Numbered from the stretch's first letter, positions 12,101-26,510 are shown. The stretch: DNA of 64,000 bases from Monocercomonoides exilis (GCA_001643675.2 LSRY02000036.1:353501-417500); one strand, 5' to 3'. Notes: generated from the letters alone by a model not told the origin. A program made the numbers and translations.

Positions 12101-15100
12101 TATGTGTTCAGTGGAAGCAGAACAAGAAGCGACGTGATGGTCGACTCATACATCGCAGCCACCAGCGATGTGGATGCCACAAACGAGCGAGATGCTGATG
12201 AGAACGGGGAAGCAGCATAATTTGTGGAGTAGCTCATTCTGCTTGTGTTGTACCTCTGGAGAGCCTTCTGCGCCTCAGAAATGGCAGCCTCTTCTCCCTT
12301 TTTGCTGTTCTTCTTCACCACTTTTCTGGTGGCTGGGCTGTGTGCAGTTGAATGGAATGGGTTGAGTGCACGTGGGTCGTTTGTCTGCTCTAAAAATGTG
12401 CCATACGCAGAAATGAAGAAGAATGCGCTGTTTTCGATCATTGAGCGTGCTTTGGATTTCAAGCTCTTCTTCTCCAGCGTCTTGCCAACAGCATCTGACA
12501 CGCTCAAACTGCCCAAAACAGACAGCCCATCGTCTTCTTTTGTTGGATGCTCAGCTGAAGAAGAACCAGAAGCATCAGTTGCAGCTGTAGTTGAAGTCGA
12601 AGTTGAAGTAGTTGTCTCCGCTGCTACTGTTGTTGTAGTCGTTGTAGTTGTCGTTGCATTCACATCCTTTCCTGTCTCTTCAGCTTGTTGAATCGTTGCC
12701 TGTGCTGTCTCCACATTCGAAGGAGGTGTGTCATCATTCATCATCTCACCCAGTCGTGCAGCGATTGCCTTCATGTGCAGCAGTGCCAGTGCCATGTGCA
12801 TCAGATTGTTCGGGTACATCAAATCGGTTGCCATTCGAATAGACTGATGTTGGATGAACTTCAGCCTCTCACAAGCTGCCACATGCGCCTCGTTCAAATC
12901 GGCCTGTGGAATAGAGGCGCTGTAGTCGTTCTCCTGGTTGCATCGCTTCGTAGGCACGATCATCAGGCGCTCTTTCCCGTGCTTTTTTCCTCTTTTGTGT
13001 CCTCCTGTGCCATCATGTGATGAGTGTACTGTTGTCAGAAATCCGCTTTCGTCCTGATAGCCAACACGCTCCAGCCGCTGCATCGTAAACTGCTTGCAGC
13101 GGATGATTCTGTGCACAATTGTCCGGCTTTTTGTATATAAATTCAAGATGTGTGAAAGATGGGCGTCGTGTCTTTGGATCGGAGGAACAGGCGCCAAAAT
13201 GTGGTGCTGCGCTTCTTTTGCCATCGGAATCACAGAAGTTGAGGAAGAGGAGGAAGAAGAAGAGGAATCAGATTTTTTGGCGCCTGTTGAAGAATGCTCA
13301 TTGGACGAGATGGTTGAAAGTGTTGTAGATGGAGTTGAAGGCAGTGAATCTAAAATTGCTTGTTTTGCAAACGCTGACAAGGAAGACTGATGAAAACGCA
13401 TCGCAGAATCAACTTCATTTAGTGTATCCAAATGGAATGTTGGCAGAGGCACGTTGAAGGAAAACGGGACAAGAAGTTTTGAAACAGCAGATTTGGCAAC
13501 AACTGCGGGGGGTGCTGAGGGAGGGACGAACCGAGAGGCAATTGAGGAAGAGCTGCCGAAGGAAGAAGAAGTGGAGGAAATGAATCCCGATGTCTGGACA
13601 GAGGAAGACGAATGAGACAAAGAAGAGCGTTCGGAGAGGATGGAAGGGCGCGATGAGTCGCCAGTGACTGAAGAGCGGAGGGAAAGGCGAGTGTTGCTGG
13701 AGGATGGGGTGGACGGGCTGAGCTGCTGAGAGGAAGGAGACGAAGGGGAATCCTGAGATTGCCCGCTGATTGAGGTATTTTCGATTTGGTTGGCTGTTTT
13801 TGGAGAAATGTGATTGTCGTCAATCAGATAGGAGTTGAGGTCGATTGAATGGAATCGCAAAAGCAGACCTTCGTCGCTTGTTTCGAAGAAGTTTCGTTCT
13901 TCTTCTTCGAAATGAGGGATGCTCATCAGAGATTCCAAGCCTTTTGAGCAGAAATCTGATCTCTTCAACAAGAATGAAGATGAATCCATCTCTTTTTCTT
14001 GATCTTCTTTCATTTCTTCTTTTGTCTTTCTCATTTCTCTGATGCTATTTGCATGTCTAGAAACAAGAGCAGAAGCAATAGACGGTGCTTGAGTAAGATA
14101 AGGCGACTCTCCAAAGAAGAAGCGAGTGAAAAATACATCTGAAAGAGAAGGAAACCAAATTGCTTTGTGCACAAGTGCAGCTAATGGATAGAACATCAGC
14201 GAAAGACTGCGAGATTCCTTCTTCCACTCACTTGAAGACAACGCCATTGAAATCTGAGTGCTGAAAGATGATGAAAACTGATAAGATCCATCAATAAGAA
14301 GAGGAGACGATTGTCTCATTTCTGATCCATGTGAAGGCAATATGTTATCATTGTCACTTGTTTTTGAAGATTCGCCATTCAGAATTTTGGTTATGCTGCT
14401 GTACATCCAAAGCAGATGATCATAGTGTGACAAGCTCTGATGAAGATAAAACAGCCGCAGTGATCTCCTCATTTTGAAGGAGAGAGAAAGAGCAGGGAAA
14501 GAGAAAGAAGATGAGGAAGAAGGCAAATTGACAGGAGATTCAGTTGTTGTTGAATTGGCAGTAAAAGAAGGGTAAACATCGGCCATTTCAACATTTCCTG
14601 GGAAAGGTGCAGTGAAAGAAGCAGAAGGAGAGAAGGATGAAGAAGAGATGAAAGACGAAAGCAAAGGTGGTAGAGCACGTGTCGAAGAAATAGAAGGACA
14701 GAAAAGAGAATAGAAAGACAATGTGAAAGACGAAGTTGGAGAAGAAAACAGAGGAAAAGGCTGGACGAACATTGGAAATGTGGCAACTTCAACGTATTTG
14801 TTTGAATTTTCAGTGATTGGATTGAATGGAGCAGGGTTTATCAGCGCTTCAACAGAAGAATTTGACTGAGAAAGTTTTGTCAATAGATTCACATTTGCTC
14901 CTGCAGATTGAACCTTAACTGGTGGCAATGTTTGAGCAATCACCTGCTCCTTTTCGCTGTTAAGCTGTTCAGATTGCATATGCTTCAACTTCTCGTCTTG
15001 TGTGACATCACTTGGTTGTAAGCACTCCATCTGCTTTTGTGTCTCTTCTCTCATAAATGACACAACATCCTTCCATGGCACCAATGCCTCACAAAAGCGC

Positions 15101-18100
15101 ACAGCCAATCGAGTTCCCAGAAGTTCCTGCAGTTCGCTGATCTTGCCGTATTGATCAGAATTTGGGTTGGAGCTATTTTTGGCTCTCAAAGATTGCATTG
15201 ATTGTGAAGATCTTTTTAAAGTGAGGCGTCTGCTTGTTTCATTCAAAAGAACAAGTACTATGTGAACAAGAAGAGCATGCGCAAGATGGATGGGATTTGA
15301 ATTTGGAAGGCACGAATCAATAATAAAGCGAATAATCCGAATACAAAAGGAAGAAGAAAGCAAAGTATTTGATGTCTCAGAAGGAGATGAAAGGGAGGAA
15401 GAAAAAGAAGAATTTGAGGAGGATGATAAAGAAGTTGAAGAAAAAGGAGAGAGAGAACTTGAATCACAGCTGGAAGAAAGCAAGCTCGACAAAATAGCAA
15501 CAAATAGAAAATGGTGATGTGATGCAATGCGTTTCAGCCATTTTGTTTCTTTCATCAACAGATGAAGCAGAATTTCGAGTTTAATTTCTTCATCGCCCTT
15601 CTCTTCTCTGTTGAGCTTTTCGTATCCTTCTGTCGCATTGCGAGATTTGTGTGTCTTGTCGCTTTTGCTGCTTTCTGAGTGTTCTTTGTAGTAATGCTGC
15701 AACGAATGACGGTGAGGGAATATTGAATCCAGAAGTTTTGGTAAATGGGAATCAATTTCTCCACATCCTATTAACTGCTTGGATTCAACAGATTCATTCT
15801 CTTCCATTGCAATAGAGTTATCTGAAAGTGAAGAATGGTTTGTTGACTTTTTATCAGATAACAATGGTGTTGGAATAACATCTTGTTCGCTTTGTGTGAA
15901 ATTCGATGAATCAGCTGATTTTCCTGCAAATAAACTCTGATTCATTTGATGTTCCATGGCTTGTTTTTGTGCAGAGTGACTGAGAGAAATAAAGCAAAGA
16001 GCATCCAACTGAGACAGGAAAAGAGTCGACTTGTGCCATTGATGGATGGATGCAATGGCAGACAGCCAAACTGACAATGACGACTCCAAATGAATTGATT
16101 GTTCAATGCTTTCTGTTGGATTTGGTAATTTCCGGAGAACTAATGATGTTTGTTTTGAATCTCTGGTTTCATCTGCTGCAGTGTCTTTGAGCATAAGCAA
16201 TGAGTCGTTTTCCGAATAACTTTCAATGAAAGGTGCACTGTAGATATTGTCATTAACTTTTGTTGTATTTAAAACATTGGTATCTTCGTTTTCGTTCTGA
16301 TTTATCATCCATTCAAAGTTTGTTAATGATCCTATTGCAAGTGAGTTTAAAAAGAAGAGAGCTTTCGATTTCTTCGGAAAGATCATTTTCAGAAAAGATA
16401 CAGTTGAAGAGAAAAATGACGAAGCAGCTGATGAGACAGACTGCGCAAATGAGGCAGATGAAACCAAATTTGTTCGATAAGAAGAAAGTGAAGAAAGAGA
16501 AGTGATGGAATTGAAAGATGGAGCGTCGCTGATTGAATACGTCTGCATAGACTGGAAAAGTGCATTGAACTCTGAAAGAAAATGCGGAAATGCTGTCATA
16601 CAGTGAGAGACAATTGAAGTTAGAGAACTCTTCTGGCTATTGCTTTTGGAGTTTGTAAGAAATGATAACGAAATAATTGATGTTTCAATGGATGATTTTT
16701 TGTTTGAGATCTGTGCAATGTTCTCCGGTTGACGCAAAGATACAGATGAATTTGACGAAGAAGAAGATTCAGTTTTTTCAGCATCATAAGAAGTTATATT
16801 TGCATGCTGATGATCACTGTTGAGGTAATTCATGTACTGCAACGCCTTTAATGTCTGTATGAAATTCTCTGAAGCCAAAAGATATGTAATGTGTGTCTGT
16901 GGCGTCAAGCACTGCAAAGACTGTGACGGAGTTGGAGAGTCACTTTTACTAGGCAATGTTGCTGAGACATCCGTTTGTGCCAGTAAAAGTGAGGCAAAGT
17001 GGAGAAGAGAAACAAAATCCTTTGATGACGATTTGGGTGTCATCATTGCAAGTGTAGCAGAATACGAAGAGCGAATGGATTCTAAATCTTCATCATCATC
17101 TAGAATTGTCGATGGCAGTTTGAGAGAAGATGAGGCCATCGAAGCCCCATCGGTATTGTTGGATAACAATGATGATGTTGATGCTGAAGATGATAGCGAT
17201 GACGAGGAAGATGATGCATCTGTTGCAAAGTTCGAGGCATTCGGTGACTGATCAAAATGTTCGAGCAGATAGCGAATTCGTGATGAAACAATATTCAAGC
17301 TTGATCTGCTGCTTTCCATTGTGATTGAGAGCACTTCATCATTCTGTGAAGAAGCAGAATCAATTGGAGAAGTTGTTGCAGTTGAAGAGGAACATTCTTG
17401 AATCAATTTTGAATGCTCGCTCGTCTTTTCTTTATCTTTGTATTGATCAGAATTCCAGTTGGTGTTTTTGATTTGTTCAGAATCAATCTTTGAAGAAAAT
17501 GAAGAGAAAGCAGAAAAGCTCATTCTCATCAACAATGATGATACCCAAGCAGAAAGCTGTGCCAAGGAAGTAATTGATGAAAACGATTTAATATGCGCAG
17601 ATTGCTGCTTCTTCGCCTCAAAACCAGCTGAATTGCTGATGTTTTGCTGCTCATTGAGTTCACTTTTTGGAACAGCAAAATCATGAATCACCAGACACGG
17701 TTGCAAAGTATAGTCATCTCCATTCCCATTTTTCATGTCTGTGTTTGTTTCCTCTTTTCGAGAATCCACTTCTGTTAATCTTTGAGACTCTGACTCAGAA
17801 TAAAATTCAGTCAAACACAAATCAAGCAGCACAGCCATTAATGAAAGTTGCTGCGGAACAGAAACAAGAAGCTCGTTTGAATTTCGTGAGTCTAACATTG
17901 TTGAGAGCTGATTTATTGGATACACAAATTTCTGCATTATCGATGCATTCTTTTCACTCGAATCCAAACATCGTTCAAGAGGAGGCGTTGCTGTTGAGGA
18001 ACTGACAAGATCAGGTTCAGGTTTTTGAAATTTCTTTTCTAAACGTGTTGATTCTCGCTTTTGACAATTCATTATAGCCCTCTTGACAAGATCGTTAAGT

Positions 18101-21100
18101 TCGTAAGGTGATGATGAGTAAAACTCAGGAGTCTGTTTGAATGATTCAAAATCAAACAAGTTGATGCAACGCTTTGCAAACTCAAACAGCAAAGAAGGAG
18201 GGAAAAGAGGAGATGCATATGAATTGAACATGGTCGATGACGAAGCAAGTGGTGGATCAAAGATAGCAGCAAACAATGCCGAAGCGTTTTCGGGGAATAG
18301 AAACGAATTTGAGCGAATGAATCTTGTCAGAACACGAATAGCTTCATCTGCAGGAGACCAACGAAGAACTCTGCGGAATGGCACAAGTTGTAGTAGAAAA
18401 GTGTTTATTAGAGTAAAATAAGGAGATGGAATGAACATCATTCGAATTATGCTTGAAAACTGAGGATATGCCATCTCGCTGAGAGTGGTTGAAGCAGCTC
18501 CTTCTGCTTGTGTATGAATGAGGGTATTGTCAATTGCATTTGACTCAGCATCGGTGAATGATGGTGCTTTAAATTGAGGATCTGTAAATTCACCATTGGA
18601 AGAAAGTTGAAAAGCTGATGAAAGAGTTCCATTATGAGCTTCGGAAGTGGCCTGAATTGTAGGAGGTGCTGAGATATGAGTTGCAACCAGATTCTCCTCA
18701 AATAGAAATGAGGAAAGTAATCCAGTGCATATTGGCTCTTCTTTTTCAATCTGTAAAGGCTTCGGTGAATTAAAGTTCTCAGAATGAAAAGTTAATTCAT
18801 TTGTTAAATTTTCATTTTCAGCTGTTGAACGAGCATTGCTTTCATATGATATTGTGTCGAATGGCAAAGTTTGCGACTTCATTACATCTGACGAAAGCAA
18901 CAAATTATCTTCTGCTTCATTCTTAATCCTCATCGTGTTCTGATAAGTAAAAGCAGCATCACGTGCGATTCCAATCATCTCATTGAGATGCGACGGAATT
19001 CCAATCAGCATCCCTAATATGCAATCCTTCATTGCTTTCACTCTAATCTCTTCCCTTTCCTTCTGCCTGTAAATCCTCTTTCTCCCTTGCTGCACTCTTT
19101 CCAGAACAAGAAGCTCATCTTCACTCAAAATATCTGAATCCAATGTTGTCATTCCAGATTGTACTGTTGCTATCTTCCGCTTGAATGAAAGTGGAGTGTC
19201 TGCAAGAAATGTGAGTGCAGATGTGAAATATGACGCCATCGCTGATATTGATACCGCTCTTCGTGAATCGTCAAATTGCTCATTTGCAAATGTTGAGGGG
19301 CTTGCTTGGGTAAAGTTCACATATTCGCTCGCTTTCATTTTGTCTTCTTCAGATGATGGACATTCACTGCTTTCATTTTGAGTTGTTTGAGAGTTTTTAA
19401 CATTTCCTGTTTCAGTTTTCTGACTATCAGGAACATCTTCAATAGCACATTCATTCACCAGATTCTGTTCGTTTGCATTGTTTGTACATTTCTCATTCAT
19501 ATTTCTGTTAAATGCTCTTTTCCTCTCTTTGAACGTAACCAGAAACTGGTTCACCAGTCTATTCATCTGAATCAGTTCGCTTCCTTCCTCCACCCTTTCA
19601 TCTGTTTCAAAATGTTTCATGCTTGCATTGTGGCTCAGTTTCAGTAGTAGCCCCAGAACAAAAACAGAAGATGTTTCATTCGGGTGTGTCAAAGCTGCCA
19701 TTGTAAGAAGATGGAATCTGAGGAGCGTCAAGCAGTGATTGGTGAATGAGGCCTCATCCATCAAATCTGCCTTTGCATTCTGTCGTGAACGCTGTTTTTC
19801 ATTCAGTCCGTGCTTCACGATGAGAGACAAGCTTTTCATCGCCAAGTCTTCTCTTTTGTTTGAGTCCTCACGAATGTGCTCTTGCAATGCAATCTTGGAT
19901 TCATCGATAGATGTTGACCAGAAAGATTGATCAGATGATAATGACGATGATGATGACGTTGATGATGAAGGAGCTGCTGATGCATCAGCAGCAGATTGCA
20001 GCTGAGCTTGTTTTTGCTGTATGTTGTTGATGTTCAGCTCCTCCATTCTCTGCTGGATCGATAGATGCACAATTGTGTCGTCGAATTCTTCTCTTTGTAG
20101 CACAATCGGCTTTGTGGCCCATCCACATTTTGAAGGGCAGAATCCGTTTTCCTCCATTCTGTGAATAAAAGAATTCATCAATGAAGTATTTGAATGCACA
20201 GCAGAAAGTGAGGTTTCAGTTGATTTCAGTTGCTGATGTTTCTGTTGTCTAAATGAACCTGTTGCTGATTGCGAAATGTTTGTCTGTTTTTTCTGCCTTT
20301 CTTCCATTTCCTTCTCATTCTGAGCACTTTGCTCCTCAATGCTTGCATTTTCTTCTCGATCCATATTCACTCTCATCTTCTCTTCATGACATTCTTCTGC
20401 CATTTCCTTCCAGTCAAGCTGATCTGCATTTGCAGCCACAATTCCTATAAATACCCACACAGCTTGAGGTGAAAGAAGACTAAACGGGAAAGGTGATTCA
20501 TCAGAAAGAGATGAAAACGAGCAAAACGGTTGCTGCAACTCGACAAATGAAGTTTGTGCTTGCTGCTCTACGGTTTGATTGAACAATGCATTGCTGTTAA
20601 TGTCACCCGAAAGAAGATAAGAGTTCTGAAGAGCAGCAGGAATTGGCGAGTGTGGGGAGGGCTCAGGTTGAGTTGGTGTGAACTGAACAGCAAATGGCTG
20701 ATTGTGATTAAAACCATAAGAATTCAATGAAAAATTATCTCCATTTATTCTCAAAGGATCGTTAGGATAGTAAATCGCTTCTCCTCTTTGAGTATTTGTA
20801 GCTGCTGATGGCTTTTCTGTGTAAAACTGAAGAACAGTTCCCAGATTGAAGAATCGTGCGATGATTGACGGGCTGTTGGTGCGGATGATGTAGGAGGCAG
20901 TGTGGAGGAGAATTGAATCAAGAAGGGGCTGAAGTTTGAGTGTGAGGGAAAGAGAAGAATCTGATTTGTTCGTTTCTGCTGATCGATGATGCTCCTCGTT
21001 TTCATTTGATGCTTCTTTTTCAAACTTCTCTTTCACATTTTGAATAGAAACTGATTCGAAATCACTTCTTTTCTGCTCTTTTTTTATCAACTCCTTCCAA

Positions 21101-23098
21101 AATTGATGTGTCTTTGTCAAAAGTCTGATCAATGTGTTTATCACAAGTGCTGTGAAAAGTGGCCTGCGAGCAGCTAATTCAGATGATAAGCAGGACGAAA
21201 GCATCGAAGCAACAATAAACACAAACGAAAGAGAAGGCGATGCTGACTTCGAAGGGCTGCAGAATGCTCCATTGGAATCCACATTATTATTATTTCCATT
21301 ATCATTATCATTATTGCTACTACTATTTCTGTGAGAACTTCCACTCACATTGCCATTGTCCGCCTCTTGTTCTTCTGCAAACAACTGCCCATTGATGAGT
21401 GTGCTTGGTGCAAATGTGAAGTCTGGCCGAGTCAGCCTGCACAGCTCGTCAAATGTGTCTGTGAAGAGAACAGCCTCCACAAACACTTCGATGCCCAGCT
21501 TGTTCCACATCATCAGAATGTCTGCTTCTGTCTGCCGCACTCGACTCAGCGGAGGAAGCAGCGAAAACTGGGCTGACTGCGCTGAAAAAGTGTTTGCCGA
21601 GCTGCTGCTGCCAAATCTGCTGCTGTTTGTGCTGTTGTTATTGTTATTGTCGTTGTTGATGCTGTTTGAGCCAAATGGATAAGTCAGATTGGAAAGCTGG
21701 GAAGGGCTGATGCCGATGGCTGCGGCTGGAGACGCAGGCGAGGCGATGAGGAAAGGAGGAGGACGTGTTGAGAGGGGAGTGAGGAAGGAAGGATAGCTGC
21801 CTGGTTTGATGGAGAAGCCACCAATGACAGAACTGGCAATGTCTGGAGGGATTTCTTGGCTCGGCTTGTTGTTCGAACAACTCGAAACAGAAGAAGATGA
21901 GAGCGTGTCACTGTTGCTGTCACTTGGGAAGTAACTTGGCTTGGCCGATTCAGACGAGGTGTAAGGACGCTGAGCAATCACATAATTGCGGGAAGGCTCT
22001 GAAAGAGCGAATGGAACAAGAATTCTGTTTGAAAGAGTGTTTCTGTCTGGTTGAAGCTGAGGTTGAGTTTGGAAACTGGATGTGTTTCGATGCTGGAAAA
22101 GACCAGAAGAATATGAGCTTTGCTTTTCCCAGCGATTGGACGGATAGTCTTCGAAGAGATGTGCACAGAACAAAGAAAGAGAAGCAATGAAATACTCCAC
22201 CCCTTTTCGGAAATAGACAATGAATGACGAAAGAAGCTTGTAATCGTCTGAGGAGAAGCGAGAAGAATGGCGAGTTGTTGGTCTCTTTGGTGAAATAGAT
22301 GTGTTATCGGTGTTGAGCTCAAATGAGGATGATGAGGATGATGAGGATGATAACATTGATGGAGTTGTAATTTTTTCTGGCTTTCTGCATTCTTCCACAA
22401 CAGGAATTGAGCTATCATTGATTTGCGTTCCAGAAGAAGCTCTGTTTGAAGCGCTATCTTCTTTCTTTTCATGTTCTTCTTCTTCGCTCTTCTTCTTCTT
22501 TATTTGAAGTGTCGATGCAAAAAGCTGCTGAGAATCGAGAACTTCTTCCATTTTGTGGCTGCTTTCAATGTTTGATATTCCACTCTGAATGTAATAATCT
22601 TTTCTTTCTGCTTTAACAATTGAGTCTTGCAGTTCTTCTCCTTCTTCTCCACTCTCCTTCGCACCAACAAAACTGATGCCTTCCTTTCCTCTCTCTCTTT
22701 CCATCATGCTTTCGTCAAACAACCCAATCCACTTCCACAGCGGCTGCACATCAAACACAAACTCCCCTGCCCACTCGGCTGCGTCTGCCACGCCCAAAAA
22801 CACGAAGTACAAGAAGATCTGCACAGACACCGAAATCACTTCAGCAGGAAAAGGGAAAGGTGAGTGGGAGAAAATGAGGTTGTGGGGAGTTAGAGGCAGG
22901 CCATGGGCTAATATAAATGGATGAGGTGGAAGCTGAAGCTGGTTGAGTTGAGATGAAATGGTCTGAAGAGAAGGCAAGGAAGGAAGCGAAGGAGTGGCTG
23001 AAGAAGAGAAAAGGGAGGATGATAAGGAATAGATGGAATGTGCGCTGACTGATGAGGAAGAAGAAGATGAGGAGGAGGAAGAGGAAGAAGAAGAAGAA

Positions 23099-23131
<33 letters not shown>

Positions 23132-25358
23132 AGAATTGGAGTGTTTTCCTTCACCGGCTGTGGTGTCAGCGCGGATGCAAACACAGCAGCGATTGCACGG
23201 ATGGTGTTTCTGACAAAAGCAAACGGCGTAGCCATCACATCGTCGCGCCTGTTATCAGAAGCAGCTGTCTTGTCTGGTTGTGCGTTCTCTGCCAGCTGCC
23301 CTTGCAACGCAGAGTGTGCCTGGCACTCAGCCTCTGCCTGTGCTTGAGCCTCCTTCTCTGTCTCTCTCCATCGGTTCTCTTCGTCCAGCAGAGAAGTGGA
23401 AAACGGCTCAGACGTCGATTTGCTCGAAAACGGGAACAGAATCTGCTCCAGCTCTCCTTGTTCTCCCTCTCCATCCTGCAAGCCTTGCCCTCCCTGTTCT
23501 CCAGCAACAGCCCCCAGCTCTCCTTCTCCTGCACCGAACATGCCGTCTGCTGCTGTTGTACGATATGAACGTGCTCCCAACGGACCAAAGGGCGACCCGC
23601 CGATCGACACAGGTGCAGCCTCCAAGTCATCGAGCGGATGTGTCTTTGGCAATGTTTCCTTGTCCTTCTCGTTCCCTTCTTCATCTCCGCTCTTTTCTTC
23701 GTTTCCACTCGCATCAGAAGCATGCGCCGAAGGTGATGAAGAAGCAGCTGCCTCCTCTTCCTTCTTTGCCGATTTGAACAGCGAATACAAGAACATCCTT
23801 TTCTTTGCTGTTGAGGCAGCAGCAGCAGCGCTGTCTGAGCTCTTTGAGTGCAGAGAGGGTGCCAACGGCGTCGGGCCCGGCAGTCTCTTCAGCCGAGCGG
23901 CGCGGATGGCGCGCAGTTTTCTCTTTCGCATCTGCTGCAGCAGCTCCTCCTTCGCCTTCTGCGCCTGCCGCTCCTTCTCGTCGTTGTAGCGCAGTTTCGT
24001 CTCCTCGCTGATGCGGCGCATCCCGCTCCACGGCACACTCTCGCTCGGCTGCTTGTTGGCGCTGCAGGAATGCGAAGAGCAGAATTCTTCTGCGAGCGAT
24101 GAGCCGCTGGAAGATGACCAAAACCCGTCGAGTTCCTCGTCTGCTCCGCATTGGAACAGCTTTGCTTCAACGTGCTTCTTCCGCTCCAGTTCAGCACACG
24201 CCGAGACTTCTGCGCTCAGCAGGCATAGAAGGTGCACCTGAAGGATGCGCAGTTCTTTCTCTATTTGGGAAGAGACTCTGTCTGACTCCTGATACAGCTG
24301 ATCATTTTTGCTGAGAGATGGACAGAATGGATCAGATGATAATGTCACGGATGCCTGTTGAAATAATTCTGCTTGCTTAATAATTTGCTCCTGTGTGTGT
24401 TGAAGTTCTGGTGTTGTTGCAGTTTTGAGACTTTTTGAGAATTTCTCTGCATTTGATGATCGTGTGCAATGATTTTTCTGGTTTATGATATGTTCTCTAA
24501 GTGCAATTTTAAGACAATTCAACTCTTTTTCATCATCGAAAACACAAGAATTTACTGTTAAATTGTAGTTTAAAGATTTTTTCTCCTCATTTTCGTTGAC
24601 TTTTGAATCAGATTCGCTGCTCTTTCCCCTTTTCGAGGATTTTGTTGTCTTTTCTCTTCCAAATTGTGAAATAAGAAGGTCAGTATCTGGATGCGGAGCT
24701 GTTAACAAGATGTGGCCCCTCAAAATTATGATGTCACTGCAAGCCCATTCGAGGTAATACTTCAGATCAACTTGAGTTTCGAAAATTTTTAGTTTTATAC
24801 CTGGAATAATATTTTCCGAAAGCCATCTAATATTTTCGTAGGCTCGCTCAATTCGATGATAAACAGAAGAATTTAAACGAGTGGTGATATAAGGAATGGT
24901 TGATGAAATTGGCTTCCCGCATTTTTTGCATTCTCCTTCAATGCCTTCTTCAGTTTCTTCTGAACTCCAGCACTTCGACTCAATTCGATCGATCTTCTTT
25001 TGAAAAATCAACAACTGTTTTGATTCGCACCATAAGTGCTCGCAGTGTTCTCGAAATGAAGACAATAAGTCATTTACTGTTGGAATAGTTTTTGCAATTT
25101 CTTGAAGTGCAAAAAATTGTGAATTTGCCAAGTACGCTCTTATAACAAGTGGTAAACGAAAGAAATTTTTGAATCTATTTTCTCTGCACGCAAGATAATT
25201 CGGTAAATCTCCAAGCTCGGGTATTTTTTTGCAAAATATTCGAAAACTAATTGTGTGAAAACAACAAAATTAAAAAATAATATGATTTAAAAAAGAATAA
25301 AGAAAAAATACTTGTGCTTGCGCTGAAAGTTTGAAATGCGAGATGATGTTGCCATCAT
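3135..25358 (-). CDS. Giant serine-rich protein (~7,312 aa), four exons
   Basis: Exons on the minus strand are 25358-25312, 25246-3556, 3466-3366 and 3234-3135. All three junctions are GT-AG and keep frame. The start is the first of two adjacent ATGs (25358). The central exon is 21.7 kb of uninterrupted coding sequence. Visible features include an N-terminal helical region with a CKKCG pair near residue 123, a run of more than 25 serines near residues 723-748, and many further Ser/Thr/Pro-rich linkers. There is a Lys/Arg-rich stretch near 5245-5280 and an acidic Glu-rich stretch near 5550-5600. Between the linkers lie hydrophobic, apparently alpha-helical blocks, and the C-terminus is helical. 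No signal peptide, membrane segment or catalytic domain is recognised. The pattern suggests a scaffold of helical-repeat blocks joined by disordered linkers. HEAT-like or nucleoporin-like identity is only a thought. Coding is very likely real because the frame is open for over 7,000 codons. Function is unknown. Confidence 0.9.
3235..3365 (-). other. Intron 3 of giant gene (131 bp)
   Basis: The donor is GTATGC and the acceptor is CCAATAG, phase 2. The last exon encodes a helical tail (STMNQLAEEASRLEMLLF...) and ends at TAA 3135-3137. Confidence 0.7.
3467..3555 (-). other. Intron 2 of giant gene (89 bp)
   Basis: The donor is GTTTGC and the acceptor is TTTTTAG, phase 0. Without splicing the frame stops at TAA just inside the donor. 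With splicing it continues into a 101 bp exon encoding IYSTFVDSLNKQF and onward. Confidence 0.75.
25247..25311 (-). other. Intron 1 of giant gene (65 bp)
   Basis: The donor is GTATTT and the acceptor is CAATTAG, phase 2. It links a 47 bp first exon starting at ATG 25358 with the giant exon, whose frame stays open upstream to the acceptor. Without it the frame has no ATG near its 5' end. Confidence 0.75.
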
Positions 25359-26510
25359 CGCAAAAAAAAGAAAAAAATTTTTGTATTGATCCAATCCAAT
25401 GTTTGAAATTATTAATTTTTTTGGAATAAACAATGAAAAAACTGAAAATTGGAAAAGCCTAACATTGGTTTCTATTTGTTACTCAATTCTGTACAAATGA
25501 AAAGTATTCTTTTGTTATCAATGAAATTATTATGTTTGAAAAACATAAATTCCTTTTTTTTTTTTTTTTCAACCAAGAAACACTTTTTTCAAAATAAAAT
25601 GAATGCACACTTCAACTGTTTCTTTTCAAAAGAGTGAAAGATGATTTATTCAAATTTTTTATAAATTTTAATAAAAATCATTCGAATATCCACGTGCTTC
25701 AGCATTTCAAATTGTTAACAATAACAATATTTGACTTTTTTTCTAGGATTACTCTTTGCAAGTCTCTGAAACGATTTCGCACACATTTCAAACAAAATGA
25801 TTTCATAATGCTGAAATGCAAAATGTTAATAATTCGAAATAATTAATAGATAAAATGTGAAATAAATTGATCATTTCAAATTGATTGTGTTATTTCAAGT
25901 TTCAGCCACGAATTTTAAATTAACCCAGTTATTTTGAAATGATCGAGAAAAACTTAAATCTACTGGACGTTTTTGAAAATCATTGAATATGCATTTTTTT
26001 GATTGAATAAATGGTTCCAACCATGATCAGAATTATTTTTGCTTGTTTTGTTTTATCAAAGAAATCTGAGATTTATCGTTTTGGGATTTATAGAAAATTG
26101 ATTTGGTTATTTTTGTTTGAAAAATTCAAAAAAATAAAAATAAAAATAAAAATAAAAATAAAAATTGAGTTTTCATATGTTGAAATATTTGATGTTTCTC
26201 AAATAACACAATTTGAATTAGATTTCTTTGGATAAAAATCTTTTTTAAAAGCTTTCACAAGTTTTGTAATATATAGTTCATCGAATAAAAATTGAAAAAT
26301 TGACAAAGAGTTGCAATAACATCTTTTTTTCATTTCATTTTCGAATATTCGGTTTGTCAAAAACTGACAAGCAAATTGATGAGCTGTGTGATAATTCTGA
26401 TGATGAAGATATTCTCTTTGATTTTTTTCAAATACAGTTCTTTTTTCTCTTCCAATGCAAAAAAAAAAAAAGAAAAGAAAAGAAAATCCATTAATGAATT
26501 TATAAATATT
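25359..26510. other. AT-rich region, no gene recognised
   Basis: This is upstream of the giant gene and should contain its promoter, but no motif can be supported. It holds poly-T runs, a short tandem repeat (AAAAAT units, about 26127-26165), and short frames without recognisable content. A small acidic frame at 26300-26494 contains DELCDNSDDEDILFD and could be the tail of an old transposase; this is a guess. Confidence 0.4.
26127..26165. repeat. Short tandem repeat of AAAAAT
   Basis: At least six consecutive hexanucleotide units of A5T type are visible. It is a simple-sequence repeat with no assigned role. Confidence 0.85.

Noticed and set aside
3690-24314. Many plus- and minus-strand ORFs of 60-200 codons inside the giant exon
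   Set aside because: They overlap a single frame that is open for over 7,200 codons, lack domains and reflect Ser-codon repeats read in other frames.
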